From: Fragilariopsis cylindrus CCMP1102
Lineage: Eukaryota; Bacillariophyta; Bacillariophyceae; Bacillariales; Bacillariaceae
DNA length: 64,000 nt
Assembly: GCA_900095095.1 (NCBI GenBank)
Contig: FMBT01000375.1
Span: 124,001-188,000, forward strand
Direction of reading: 5' to 3'
Numbering within the stretch: the stretch's first letter is position 1; each line of letters opens with the position of its first letter. Below, in pieces: positions 1 through 11,015 of this stretch. The notes beneath the pieces were generated by a model, which had not been told where the DNA came from, did not search any database, and was given only the letters and a program-made list of their open reading frames with translations. The translations under genes were made by a program, and so were the position numbers.

Positions 1-1188
1 ATCAATTATTTATCAATAATGGTGGTGATGATAATTCAGATGGAAAGGATGAAGATGATGATGATACGTCGTCGTCCTCTTCATCAACATGGACATCATT
101 GTATGATTTATCCAACTTTTGGTCATCATCGTTACCAACATCATCGAACAAGCTACTTGTACGTCAAGATCGACTTAGGCATCATGCTCAAAGTGGCAGT
201 ATTATAGAACATGAAATTATATCAATGCAAGTACAAGATTGTTTCCGTGCTATTGAAATACGACTACGATGTGATTATAATAAATTATCTGGTATGGCTG
301 CTGTTACACATTTAATTCAACCAAGAAAGGAATCACTGTCATTATTTACAGATTGCACCAATAAGATAGCACAGAAATTATACAATTTATGTTTTATAAA
401 CAATAGTAATCATGATAATAATAGCATCAATGATAGAAAGGATAATAGTAGATCTAACAATAACAATGATTCATTGATGATGTTATGTTTAGCATTGCAA
501 CCAATACATGAGTTCGAAAACGAAGAAGAAGAAAGTAACGGTAGTATGTCAGCTGTATCAAAATCTCTTCTATTGTTATCAATTCCATATGGTCCAGATC
601 GGAGAGAACTTTCGTGGCCATCCTTATCGGAAACAGATACAGAAAATGATGGTAATATCAGTAATAATCAACAGGAACAGGAACATGATGAACAAGAGCA
701 AAATAGGATTAGTGGATCTATTCTAAAGAACAATATACTACGTGCGTGTACTCTCATTTGTAATAATTATAATCCATCATCGTATCCTAATACTGGTTCA
801 CAACTTTTGTGTTGGCTACTACAAGAATCATCAACTGTTATTGAGTCATCATCGCCGTCATATTATCATCGTCTATCTCATACGATCATGATGATAATGA
901 GAGTAGTGCATATTATAATATGTTTGCTATTGAAGCAGCTCTATTGTCATTGCCAATCTCTGTTTTAAATCATGATGACATGTTAGAAGCAATAGAACGA
1001 AATACTAGTACTAATATTGGTGGATCGTCTATAGTAAAATTCATACGATGGAAAATTTTCAAGAACATTTCTGTGATAGATGTACTCATAATGCACAATC
1101 AAAATCATCAGTGCCATTTAATGATCTGGTTGAATTGCTATCATTATTACGACTCTATTATTATTCTACTACTGATGTCACTACATAA
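1..1188 (+). CDS. 5'-partial unrecognised protein, frame-broken 3' half
   Basis: The reading frame is open from the window edge (codons from base 3), so the 5' end lies outside. It encodes an Asp/Ser-rich stretch, then a more ordered helical region (around LIQPRKESLSLFTDC and SKSLLLLSIPYGPDRRELSW) split by Asn-rich and Gln/Glu-rich linkers. Coding character continues past the first in-frame stop near 968 only if the frame moves twice: near 870-900 into the frame reading NMFAIEAALLSLPISVL, and near 1030-1048 into the frame ending YYYSTTDVTT and stopping at 1188. Both moves equal the loss of one base, with no GT-AG intron to explain them. I do not recognise the family. Either the sequence has deletions or the gene is decaying. 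Confidence 0.45.
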
Positions 1189-2154
1189 AATAATTTACTA
1201 GATAAAGATGTGATAATATTACTATTAAATAATACTTACTTAACTTATATGATAATAATCAACTAATTTGTACAGAACTATTATTATTCTAAAAGTAAAA
1301 TAGAGAGGCGGCTATTTTTTATTCGATTTATTGTACAAACTACTTGTGCTGACGTAACGCTAACGTTACTCGTGGCAGGGGGTCATAAAAAACACCCCGA
1401 TTTCTTTTTAGTTTTTTAACTATATACTAGTGGTAAACTATTGTATCTTTGATGGTGTATAAAACATAAACTATCGTCAGAATAAATTTAAATCATATTC
1501 CAGAACATTTCTAACAGGATTCTGAATGTGACTGACGTTTGGCTGATATTCCTGGAGTGTATGATCATTTAGACTGAAAATTGCATGAATTATTGTGTTG
1601 TTTTACAGCGATTTGTATGAACTAAATCATGACTAAAATCGTAGTACTCAATTTTGGAAATGAAATATTTGTACGGAAAATAATCGCCACTTTTTGGAAC
1701 CGTCTAGTAGTTACGAAGAGTACAGTACCATGTATGCTGAAAAAAAATCACTTGAGGGACAGATTTGAATTTAAACATCGCCGCGAGATTTTTTTTCGCG
1801 CCCCATTTGACTCGTGGTATGGAGGGTCACACTTTGGTTCAAAGTGTGACCGGTTCATTATAACGTGCGCTACCTTTTATTGTGAGTATTGAGTTGCGCA
1901 CTAGGGCACGTGCCCCTAATATAGGCGAGAACTCAAAAAAGTATCACCTCTCCGTTGCGATGAAATGTTGTGTCGACATGACATCATGAAATCCTACCTT
2001 TTACCGTACAGTATCTTCTTTCTACAAGGATGCATTCCACACTTCTCATTCTTTTTTGGGAGTGATTGTTGTGGAATATTCTTAGGATTGTAGCTATCAG
2101 TAAGAGAGACAAGAGAGGCCCAACACATAAAAAAAGAAAGAAAGAAATACGATC
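1189..2154. other. intergenic region, no supported gene
   Basis: Nothing convincingly coding. It holds a strong hairpin (1825-1851), the palindrome GGGCACGTGCCC near 1903-1914, and a weaker GCGAGA-T8-CGC inverted motif near 1780-1800. An 87-codon ATG ORF (1629-1892) runs through the hairpin and has no recognisable composition or domain. Confidence 0.5.
1825..1851. repeat. perfect 12-bp hairpin, 3-nt loop
   Basis: Left arm 1825-1836 (GGTCACACTTTG) is the exact reverse complement of the right arm 1840-1851, with loop GTT. It lies about 300 bp upstream of the ATG at 2155. It could be a transposon remnant, a palindromic binding site or an RNA hairpin; nothing else decides between these. Confidence 0.7.
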
Positions 2155-3021
2155 ATGAAGGATGCTGCTACTGCTGCTGCTGATAGTAGTATAAAGAGTA
2201 CGCGTAACAGTGTAGCAAAGACACCATCATTGATTGAAATATTTTCAAGAGCAATGTCAGATTGTTTAGATGATGAAATGGTTGCATTAAATCAAGACAT
2301 TAAAGATGATGTATTCATTTCTGGTTTTAAAAATTTAATTTCTGTTGAATTTAATTATGATGAAGAATTCCGTGAAGATGATAATATTATTATGGGGGAA
2401 GGAAATAGGGACTATCGTCAGGGTAATATACCAGCCAGAAAAATGAAAAGCAACGACGATGGTGGTGATGATGTATCTAGGTTACAATCTTTGGTGTCAG
2501 TAGATCAAAAAACTTATGAGAAGAATCGCGACGATACTACTACAACAAGTGATGCCCCTTCGAAAAACGAGCACGATGATGAACGTTCTGATTTTTTAAT
2601 CATAGGGAGTAAAGGTCAAGGAATCTTTAATACAATGTCAATGGCAGATATTCCATCATTGATTGAATTTAAGCCAAAAAAAAGAAGAAGCAGACCTAAT
2701 CAATATCAACATCAACATCAAAAGCAGCAGCAGCAACAGGATACTACCACCATCGGGTCATACAACAACGGTAACAGCAATAAAAATCGTTGTAGCGAAC
2801 AAACAACACTAGAAGATCATCACGGCAATCAACGGCAACGAATGATGGAAAAGAATAATGATCAACACCAGCATCGTCATAATCAAGTAAATCAAAATAA
2901 TCAAGATATTACTACGAATACCACAAATACGAATACAACTGCGAGTAATGGAAAAGAATATCGATGGAGGAAAAGGAAGATATTCTATCTCCTATCATTC
3001 CGGAACAAAAACAAGGACTGA
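2155..3021 (+). CDS. unrecognised 288-residue low-complexity protein
   Basis: An intact ATG-to-stop frame of 288 codons. The first ~75 residues look folded (TPSLIEIFSRAMSDCLDDEM, then ISGFKNLISVEFNYDEEF). A second short ordered block near residues 145-175 contains SDFLIIGSKGQGIFNTMSMA and DIPSLIEFKPKKRRSRP; note that PSLIEIF near the N-terminus and PSLIEF here are similar, suggesting a repeated short motif. The rest is Gln/His/Asn/Thr-rich. The KPKKRRSRP cluster could be a nuclear localisation signal (inference). No signal peptide or membrane segment. The family is not recognised; confidence that it is a gene comes from length, an A-rich leader just before the ATG and the absence of stops. 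Confidence 0.6.
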   Translation: MKDAATAAADSSIKSTRNSVAKTPSLIEIFSRAMSDCLDDEMVALNQDIKDDVFISGFKNLISVEFNYDEEFREDDNIIMGEGNRDYRQGNIPARKMKSNDDGGDDVSRLQSLVSVDQKTYEKNRDDTTTTSDAPSKNEHDDERSDFLIIGSKGQGIFNTMSMADIPSLIEFKPKKRRSRPNQYQHQHQKQQQQQDTTTIGSYNNGNSNKNRCSEQTTLEDHHGNQRQRMMEKNNDQHQHRHNQVNQNNQDITTNTTNTNTTASNGKEYRWRKRKIFYLLSFRNKNKD

Positions 3022-3579
3022 ATGAACACGAGTCTATCTGCTAGAATATGAGAGTCAGTTCGGAAAGATATAAAAGTTTTTTTTCAAACGGGTTGTTGTG
3101 GTGTGGTGCTGGTGTCAAAACATCCTGTTAGTTAGCTCGAAACATCGACACATAAACAAATACGAAACGATCGTTGAACGGAACGATACCTCACGCGAGA
3201 TATTAAAATCTTAAGGTTTTTTTGTTTACATTGTACACTTTTTATGATTATGCATGTTTTAAAGTAACGTTTTGATATTTGTATACTTACTATGTAGTTC
3301 ATTACTTACTGTGCATATTTTCTATTATTTGCGTACTAGCTTTGTAATAACATGCCATTTCTGATTCGAGCATTTGCTGCTCGGAATATTTTTATCTAGT
3401 TAGAATATTGGCTACGCTTAAATTCAATCGAAAGAAGAGAGAAATTCGATTCGATTGACTAGCACACGCTTTGATCGACTGACAATGAATGTAATGATGA
3501 ACATACATATGACACCACAATCATAGTTTTTAATATAAATCAAGAAGCTTTTATTTTATTTATATTTTAATCTTGTTGT
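3022..3579. other. convergent 3'-end spacer
   Basis: AT-rich spacer between two genes that converge. No ORF worth reporting; it presumably contains both 3' UTRs and polyadenylation signals. A GAAATTCGATTCGATTGACT stretch sits near 3441-3460. Confidence 0.5.
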
Positions 3580-4683
3580 TTATTTCTTACTAAGATTTGT
3601 TTCTGGTGCGGGTATAACTTGAAAACTTGATACGATATTATTAAAAGTTTTTTCTATCTGTGGTTTATCAGAAAATTTTGTACGCAATGTAGTAACAACT
3701 AATAACAGCATTGTACCATCCAATACTTGCTTTGCACCAATTATTGCTATACGTTCCGATTCACGCATTGCTGGTGTTAATGTTGTAAATGTAACAGTAT
3801 AATATTGATAATCCTCATTTTTGTTACTATCAATACTACCAACATTGTTTTGTTTTTGATTTTTCACTTGTACATCATACGGTGTCCCGTATGCACCAAA
3901 TTTCCCCTCTGAATTAAATACTGTATCAATTAATAATTGTTGAAATACTTTTTTATCATCTTTCCAATTATTGCTTGTTATCTTTTTGTTGTTATTACTA
4001 GTATCAATGACTTGAATAAATGCTGATTCAGTTGATCGGATATCACGTGATTCTAATGATCCCGATGATGACAGTAATGGCCACGGTGATTGGAATGATA
4101 CTAAAATTGGTATAGATTTACCATCGCTGCTGCATCCTTTAATTTCAACAGAAATTTCACCATTTTTTTCATTTTGCGTTGGCATCATCGAGTCGTCAAA
4201 TAATTCTACCCCTGTCACTGGTTTTGTTTTACCTAGCCCTCCGACGCCTCCTTCGAATGCATTGCATGGTATCGATGATGTTGATGTCACAGTCGCCGTG
4301 GTGATGACCATTAACGTACGAAGGAATACATCACGTCGAAATAACAACAATCCATCGTTTTTGCCTTCCTCGTCGTTATTGTTGTCCTCATTGTTATGAT
4401 TAATATTATTATTCCAAGGTTCGATTGATAACGTTTCTGATTGTTTCAGATGTAACTGTAACTGTTGGTTCTGTCTCTGTTGGCTATTGTAACGACGGTT
4501 GTTGTTATTGTTAGATGCGATAATGCTAAAGCCATTCGTCGACGTTGCGATTACCAAAACGATAAGAACCCGTGTAGACAAGGCTAAGGAAAGTATACTA
4601 CTGGAACGGCTGAGACCGCTGGAAGTGCGATTAGCCGCACCGATATGATCACTTGTTTTGCTCGTCATCCTCTTTGATGCCAT
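3580..4683 (-). CDS. thylakoid-lumen PsbP-domain protein
   Basis: The start is placed at the ATG reading MASKRMTSK (4683); the open frame extends further upstream but a signal peptide then follows at the right distance. Order: hydrophobic signal segment (LALSTRVLIVLVIATS) ending in NGFS, the F-type cleavage motif of diatom plastid preproteins; an Asn/Gln-rich transit region; a twin-arginine lumen signal (FRRDVFLRTLMVITTAT) ending at CNAFEGG; then a PsbP-like domain with the typical C-terminal half (YYTVTFTTLTPAM; IIGAKQVLDGTMLLLVVTT; FNNIVSSFQVI). PsbP-domain proteins bind photosystem II or act as thylakoid assembly factors. The protein is not clearly PsbP itself and is better called PsbP-like or a thylakoid lumenal protein. 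The frame is intact. Confidence 0.8.
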   Translation of the reverse strand: MASKRMTSKTSDHIGAANRTSSGLSRSSSILSLALSTRVLIVLVIATSTNGFSIIASNNNNNRRYNSQQRQNQQLQLHLKQSETLSIEPWNNNINHNNEDNNNDEEGKNDGLLLFRRDVFLRTLMVITTATVTSTSSIPCNAFEGGVGGLGKTKPVTGVELFDDSMMPTQNEKNGEISVEIKGCSSDGKSIPILVSFQSPWPLLSSSGSLESRDIRSTESAFIQVIDTSNNNKKITSNNWKDDKKVFQQLLIDTVFNSEGKFGAYGTPYDVQVKNQKQNNVGSIDSNKNEDYQYYTVTFTTLTPAMRESERIAIIGAKQVLDGTMLLLVVTTLRTKFSDKPQIEKTFNNIVSSFQVIPAPETNLSKK

Positions 4684-5155
4684 CGTTCCTATTTTCGTCA
4701 GACCATCACGTCGGTCATAAATCCATTTATATGAAATGATCTTATTAGACATCACGTCGGTCATAGATCCACTATTTAGGAAACAAGGGATCAGTCTAAA
4801 TAGTAAGAAATTAATTTTCATATAAAGCAACAAGATCCACTGTTTCCAGTCGTGCACTAGAGACTGTACGATTGGGAATTTCCTGTTCTGTAGCAAAGGA
4901 TATCCTACAACGTATCAATGCATGGGTATTATGAAAGAAGGAATGACAATCTGGCTCGGATGTGGAGCGTGTTCAGTATGTTGATTAAAGCTTTTCGTTG
5001 GACCAACGCTAATCTACAAAGAAGGCATATCATATCACCATCAAAAACAAGCAAAATAATGGATCCCCTTCTAATGGTTTCTAATGAGAAATCCAACTAC
5101 TTGCAAAAAGAGACAATACACACCATAATTAATTTAGAATTTAGATACTAACCTT
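4684..5155. other. spacer upstream of the PsbP-like gene
   Basis: Holds the 5' flank of the PsbP-like gene and the 3' flank of the START-like gene, both on the minus strand. The open frames here (including one from 4918 to 5151) show no domain or coding bias. Confidence 0.4.
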
Positions 5156-7047
5156 TCATATACTCATTCGAAGAACTTCTTGCAGTGTCCAATTGTCATA
5201 ATCATTGGTCATAGTATTATGTGTATCGTCGTTGTCGTCGTCGTCTTTATTTTTATGTGGCTGTTGATGTCGATGTTGCAGATGTTGCTGCTGATGCTCA
5301 CGTTGGTGTTGTTCAGAGTTTATCTGTGTTTGCTGTTGTGCCTGTAACATATAATGGCATCGTTCTTTAACCCAATCATAAAAGTCAATCTTTTGTATAT
5401 TGATTATATCACAATGTTGTGTACGTACTCCATCTCGGACTTCTTCTGCAACTTTTAATAACATATTCCATACGACACCAATAACTGTACGTGTTATGAA
5501 ATTTATTATACTTTGCGTTAATACTTTCATATAGTAACGTGATCCTCCAGATCCTGATCCTCCTGCTGATCCAATTTTTGCATCAAAGTTCATCATAAAT
5601 TGTAGTAATAATATATCATTATTATTACTTTCATTTTCATTTGATGTTGTATTAAGTGTACCAAATTTGTGCTTTGTTTGTTTATAATTTGGATGATCTA
5701 TTGGACAATTCCTAAATAAAAGTGCACCATTAAAATCACATTGTACCGTCTTCCCATTATGCTTTGTACAATCATCAGGTACTTGAAAACTATTATTATT
5801 TACTAAATACTTTGGGGATGATATCACTTTTTTAACAGCATCTTGATGTTGACCGTCATCGTCGTCGTCATTTGTTGCTGTTGTTACTATTTCTGTTAAT
5901 TCTAAACTTGTCATTTTAGCTATGATAAATCCATTTGTATCAATATCATCAACAGCTAAAACAGAAAATAATGCTACTCTTTCATTGAATGGCCATGGTA
6001 AATAGCACTCTACCTGTATTATTTGATGTCCTCTTGTATCGTGTAATAATTGATTCGATTTTTTAATACCCAAACGGAATGGTTTTGACCAACTCGGTAT
6101 CCATGTTTCATACAATGAACTTTCATTGAATACACTTAATAATGGTATTAATAAATTCGATGGTATAGGTGATTCAATACGACATGTTAGTCGCCCTGTA
6201 CTATCATCAACTTTGTAATATATAGTATAGTCATAATTACTATATGAATGGGATCCACCCTGTTTAATCCAGTCTTTCTCTTCTTCTTCAACAGTGGCAT
6301 CGTTGTCGTCATTTTCTCTCTTGTCGTTGCTGTTATCGTCGTCATTGTCGTCGTCGTCGTTTCCTACTTCTTCTTCAGGAGAAGAGAGTAGCTCTTCTAC
6401 AGCTCGTCTATGTAAAAAGTAAAAGCCACGAGAAGGGGAATGCAGTACGATGTAATTTTCGAATTTACGGGGTTTTGTTGTTAGAAACAAGGCATGTGGC
6501 GATGTGTATCAAGACGAGTAAAAGAAGAAAGAAGAAAAGGAAAAAAGGGCCATTGATAATTGCATGGTAGCGATGACAACATATAGAACCAACATATAAA
6601 ACGGGATGTACGTACTCAATTAATTCTGCTTTTTGGAGAATTGTTGCATAGTATTCATTATCGAATAATTGTTGCTGCTGCTGTTTTGATTTTGATGTTG
6701 ACGATGATATTGATGTTGCTAATGATTGTTGTTTTTGGTTTTTGTTGTCGGATTTTCCGTATAACACGTGCAGCTTCTAGATGCTTCTCTTCTTCTACAA
6801 GGCTGTCGATTGCATTATAAATAGTAATCAATTCTTCGTCTCCTTCTTCTTCTTCTTCTTGATTATTAATATCTAGTAATGCTGATAAACTATCGTGATA
6901 ATTTAAATTCGAATTCAATTTCAAATTCGATTCACGTGGTTGAGATTCTTGTGGTTCATTCTTCTTGAATGTATTTTCATTTTTCATTTGGATATTCATG
7001 TTCATATTTATAGTATAGAGGCAACAATCACTTTTATGTAGTCGCAT
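5156..7047 (-). CDS. START-like lipid-binding domain protein
   Basis: Exon 1 begins at the ATG at 7047 and ends at 6616; a clean intron (6409-6615, GTACGT donor, CATAG acceptor, 207 bp) joins AELIE to RAVEELLSSPEEE; exon 2 runs to the stop at 5156. Exon 1 changes frame between about 6719 and 6767: either a 49-bp GTGTTA..TTAG intron (6719-6767, which restores the phase needed at the next donor) or an indel. The mature region has the features of START/Bet v1-like lipid-binding proteins (YTIYYKVDDSTGRLTCRIESPIP; LYETWIPSWSKPFRLG; QVECYLPWPFNERVALFSV). It is interrupted by Asp-rich (near 6310-6370) and Gln/His-rich (near 5260-5340) runs. The ligand cannot be told. The family assignment rests on overall pattern and is moderate. 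Confidence 0.6.
6719..6767 (-). other. possible 49-bp intron in the START-like gene
   Basis: GT..AG boundaries and phase (1 nt before, 2 nt after) fit a 49-bp intron that would link GCA-C to CA-ACA-TCA. The downside is that it would remove residues that read well (VIRKIRQQK) and it is much shorter than the other introns seen here (96-207 bp). Confidence 0.3.
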
Positions 7048-7639
7048 ACGATAGGGATTGAAAAGGGTGAGGGTTCAAAGCTATTGATGGTGTATGATGT
7101 GGTTAACGATTGCGCTCATTAACTGTACAATAATGTACGTATTCGGCTTTCGGGTTCTCTTTTTCGATTTCGATTTCGACTCCGATTCGATTTCGGCTCT
7201 ACTTGATTAGTAACTCTCATCAAGGTTTCCTTTCTACACCTGAAAATTGTAAATTAACAGCATTTCTAATTTACTTCATTCTCATTCTCATTTTCCCATT
7301 CCAATTTTCTTCTGTGTCATGTTTAATGTGTCATGCTGCACGTGAATTTTTATTATTGTTGACACTTTCAACTTTCAACTTCGCGCGAATAAACAAAAAT
7401 TGAGTGAAAGAAACTATATTTTCTCTTAGCCCCCCGAGATGGAATAGAGAATAGATGAAGATGTGATAACAATGATGAAAGTAATGACGAAATGATAGCA
7501 ACGGCAACAATAATGGTATGATGACAATAGCTTAAAAGAAATTCAAACAAGTTGATAATATGGATCATTGTAATGACAAGATATTAAATTATATGATTAT
7601 AAAATTAGCCTCTATTCAATATTATATATGCAGTATATA
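7048..7639. other. spacer, no supported gene
   Basis: The 5' flank of the START-like gene (with repeated TTCGATTTCGA-type motifs near 7155-7195) and the 3' flank of the Mpv17-like gene. Two 66-codon ORFs here lack any feature. Confidence 0.4.
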
Positions 7640-8800
7640 TTAATGTCCACCACGTGCAAATGATAAGTATGCAGTCCATAGAAATGATACAGATTGTCGT
7701 ACGGGCATACGTAAGTACAATGGTACACTAAAACAAATTATATCAGCTGGTAGCCAAACTTTTATTAAAGCAGATTCGTCTTTACTAAAATTTTCCATAT
7801 ATGAACTTAAGCCACTGTCAAACCATGCATGAGGATCACCTGCATGTGAAAATACACTTGCCTTGAATATATAAAATGTTGGCAGGTATACTAATGTTAA
7901 TACAGTTAAATCTAATGTAGTTTGTCCTATTAATGCTTGTATACCTGGTATATCCTTTAGTTTGTCTTCAATCGATTTATTTGTGAATGATCAATATCCT
8001 TAAATATACGTTTAAATAACTGCACTTGATAACGTATTGGAAAGCACCGGAATACAAGCCACCAAATATACAAAATAATAATGAACGTTGTAAATCAACA
8101 TCCGATATTGGTGTTTGTGCTATAACAGTTTGTGCTAATAAATCGGCAGCAACTGTTTTCAAACTTGCAATGATAAAATTATTCACGAAGGATATTCTTT
8201 AGCAAATTGTATGTATGCTTATCATCATTGCCATTGTCATCATCATCAATGGTAGCAGCACTGTTAGAATCATTCATCAATTCAAGTTCAGCTTTTTGGA
8301 TTAGAGCGACGACGTTATCATTATCGTTATTATTGTTGTTAATGTCGTTGGTATTGTTACTGTTGGTTTTCGTCTCGATGGCTATTTGGGCTGTTGATGC
8401 TGGTGTTGGTAGTGGAGGTTGTGGAAGATCTTGAGTTGCGGAGGAACTAATACACGTGGTATTATCATGTTATCGAAGGGGGTACTTGCACTCGTACTCG
8501 TACTTGTACTCGCACTCATACAAGTAGTACTAGCCCGGAATACTCGTTGCATGTTCGTGATATTATCGTTGTTCTTTTCTTTTGCGCTGCCGTTGGCATA
8601 GTAATTGTTGTTATTGGTGATTTTATAGTAGCTGGTAAAGGCGAAATAGACACAAAAGAAGGAACAGCGATAAATGCAGACGCTGTCGTCATCGTCATCG
8701 ACATTATTGTGGCGGTCAATAATAGCGCAACCGACAACATTTGCATTCGTGATACTCGTAGTGGCTCCGGCTTCTTGATCATCGTTATCGTCGTTGCCAT
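7640..8800 (-). CDS. Mpv17/PMP22-family membrane protein, frame-broken
   Basis: From 8800 the frame reads a signal peptide ending in ASAFIAVPS, a textbook diatom plastid-targeting motif, followed by a Thr/Ser/Pro/Asn-rich stretch. The Mpv17 domain follows: NNFIIASLKTVAADLLAQ and FGGLYSGAFQY (about 8040-8180), GQTTLDLTVLTLVYLPTFYIF (about 7870-7930), then KVWLPADIICFSVPLYLRMPV and LWTAYLSFARGG, stop at 7640. Mpv17/PMP22 proteins are four-helix inner-membrane proteins of mitochondria, peroxisomes or plastids, with a debated channel role. The domain is complete in order, but the frame changes near 8195, 8028 and 7984, each explained by loss of one base beside a T, and at least once more in the Asn-rich linker (about 8210-8520). 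It is either hit by assembly deletions or a young pseudogene. Plastid or periplastid location is inferred from the leader. Confidence 0.6.
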
Positions 8801-9549
8801 GTCATCTTATTTGCCGTTGTTGCTTCAATTATTCAAAGTAGTCTTCAGATAAATAATTGTGGACAAGTTGCATTGTCGATGACGAGTGATAAAAAGGAAT
8901 GTCGTGTTTGTTTAACAGTCACACGTACTATATATTGAATTAAGTGAGTCGAGTGAGTCACGAGGTCTGTTTTTGATGCAAGTTTCTTTTGCTTACGCAA
9001 CTGCTGGCCCGTGTGCTGCTTGTCCACAATATATGTAGAAAATAGAAAATACTACTACTAACTTAATAATGGACAGTATGTCATCGTATGTACGAATCCT
9101 CTACAAGTAGCTAGCTAGAGCACCAGAAATACATTCAAAGGAAGTGAATGGTAATCGAATTAATGTAGATAGCTCTATTACAGTAAGCGTCTAGTCTCTC
9201 CTCTCTCTCTCTCTCTCTCTCTCCCTATTACCAAGTTGGATTGATTCGACAAATGATAACCAATATGCCGCTATTACGGTTTTTGTGAGCCATTAGTCAT
9301 CTGCAGCTGTTTTAAAGGCAACAGGATTCGATAGAATGAATCAAATCGCTCGAATCTTATATAATCTTATGTCATATATTTGTTTATTTTCGGACAGCTA
9401 TCCAACATGACAATGGAACAAATATTCCTCGCAAGCAAGCATCATCATCATCATCATCATCATAAATAGCAACAACAGCAATAGACAGCAACAGTATAGG
9501 TAAGGATAAATTTATCTATAAAATTCCGCTATAGAATTATTGTCTAGTA
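8801..9549. other. spacer with microsatellites
   Basis: Contains the presumed promoter of the Mpv17-like gene with a TGAGTCA core at 8954-8960, a (CT)n tract at about 9200-9221 and an (ATC)n tract near 9441-9462. No gene seen. Confidence 0.5.
9200..9221. repeat. (CT)n microsatellite
   Basis: Eleven CT units in a row inside an untranslated spacer. Confidence 0.9.
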
Positions 9550-10491
9550 TCAGTAATCATTTGGACTGAGTGTAGCGTAAATAATAATTATGACTCCACC
9601 ATCGTCGTCGTCGTCGTCGTCGTTGTTGTTGCTTCTGCCGTCGTCGTCGTCGATGGCATTAATATTGGTGGTGTTGGTACTGATGTTAATGTGATGTTGA
9701 TGTTGGTGTTGTGTTGATATTGATGTTGGTGTTGATGATGCTGCTGCTGCTGTCTTTATTATTCCCGGTGTTTTATGACTATTAGGAATATTATATGATT
9801 CATTTTCGTATTGTAATGATACACGATCAAATTGTCTATCAATTCTCATTTGTTTTATTGTATCAATGTGAATACCTGGAATACCATTACCATTTTCTCC
9901 ATGCAAACGGAATTCGTATCCATAACCCATTACATTTAAAACAATTCCAAGTGAAAAATATAAACCAAGTGTCGTAATGATAATACTTGATGTATAGAAT
10001 ACACCATTACCGATTGTTTGAAATATCTTTTTGAAGATACTCTTGTTGCTTTTCTTGTTGTTATTATTACTACTATTCTTCGATAATTGACCCGCTTCAT
10101 TATTGTTCGGTGACGAAGATGATGATAAATCATTGGAAGATGACGATAACAGTGACTGTTCATCAGAAGAATCATCATCTTTCTTTACGGCCATCAGTTT
10201 GGTTGTAGTAGTAGCTGTAGCAGTAGCTGTAGCTGTAGCTGTAGCTGTAGTAGTAGTAGTAGTAGTAGTAGTAGTTTCGATTCTTCTTCTATTTTCAATC
10301 CCATGTCTAAAATGATGATGCTGAAGATGATTAATTTTCAGTGAGGAAATTACGTTTGTTTGTTGGAAAGGATGAGAGAACCCCTCTATAACAACAACGA
10401 CGACGTTCGGTGCTGACAGTGAAAAAAAACAAGCACAGAATATCATGAGTTGCACACCACCACCGATACGGTATACGTTTAATCGCATCAT
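9550..10491 (-). CDS. plastid-type single-pass membrane protein, unknown function
   Basis: Intact 313-codon frame from two adjacent ATGs (first at 10491). Residues ~12-37 form a signal peptide (LMIFCACFFSLSAPNVVVVV) ending at EGFSHPF, an F-type plastid cleavage motif. A long Thr/Ala tract (about residues 73-97) comes from a GTA/GCT-like trinucleotide repeat. After Ser/Asn-rich linker, residues ~150-205 form the only well-ordered part: IFKKIFQTIGNGVFY, one strong membrane helix (IIITTLGLYFSLGIVLNVMG), then YGYEFRLHG and IDTIKQMRIDRQFDRV. The segment NVMGYGYEF..IDTIKQMR looks like a conserved core shared with plant-type plastid proteins of unknown function (recollection, not verified). The C-terminus is His/Gln/Asn/Asp-rich. 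Confidence 0.65.
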   Translation of the reverse strand: MMRLNVYRIGGGVQLMIFCACFFSLSAPNVVVVVIEGFSHPFQQTNVISSLKINHLQHHHFRHGIENRRRIETTTTTTTTTTATATATATATATTTTKLMAVKKDDDSSDEQSLLSSSSNDLSSSSSPNNNEAGQLSKNSSNNNNKKSNKSIFKKIFQTIGNGVFYTSSIIITTLGLYFSLGIVLNVMGYGYEFRLHGENGNGIPGIHIDTIKQMRIDRQFDRVSLQYENESYNIPNSHKTPGIIKTAAAASSTPTSISTQHQHQHHINISTNTTNINAIDDDDGRSNNNDDDDDDDGGVIIIIYATLSPNDY

Positions 10492-11015
10492 CGTGCTATC
10501 TAGCTCTTGTGATCTTCCTCTCTTTGCTGCTCTTTCCTGAAGTTAATTCTAAATTCTGAGGGTGGAGGAAAGAGATTGGTTGTTCGTCGTCTTGTTTGAT
10601 GTTGATGATGTTCCGATACTTATTTCGATATTCAATATTAGCATAGATCCACGTGACGCGTGTCTTACGAATCTTATCTTTTTTCAATCACGAAATAAAT
10701 TTCTACACTAAAAGACCTCGCGTCAAAGAGGTTTATTAATTACTAATAGGGTACTAGATAGTATGGAGAAAAGAAAGAGCGCGAGGCAAATTCCGTGACT
10801 CACTCCTTTTTCTCGACACATCATTGTGAATTGTGTCGAAGGTCTGTAGTCCTGCTAATTGATAATAATACTGTTGTGTACTACTGTTCGACATTGAACA
10901 TTTAAATGTCTATACAAACGTAGTATTGTTTGAAGCACATAATTTGCAACAACAGCAGCAGCAATTGATATCGGCCGACTGTTATCAGATTTATTTTCGT
11001 CGTAACAAAAAAGTA
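10492..11015. other. divergent promoter region
   Basis: Separates two divergent genes that both encode proteins with plastid-type leaders. Contains a TGACTCA core at 10796-10802. No gene seen. Confidence 0.45.

Noticed and set aside
1629-1892. 87-codon ATG ORF
   Set aside because: It runs through the perfect hairpin, has no domain, and its composition is unlike neighbouring genes.
4918-5151. 77-codon plus-strand ORF between two minus-strand genes
   Set aside because: No domain; lies in the presumed promoter of the PsbP-like gene.
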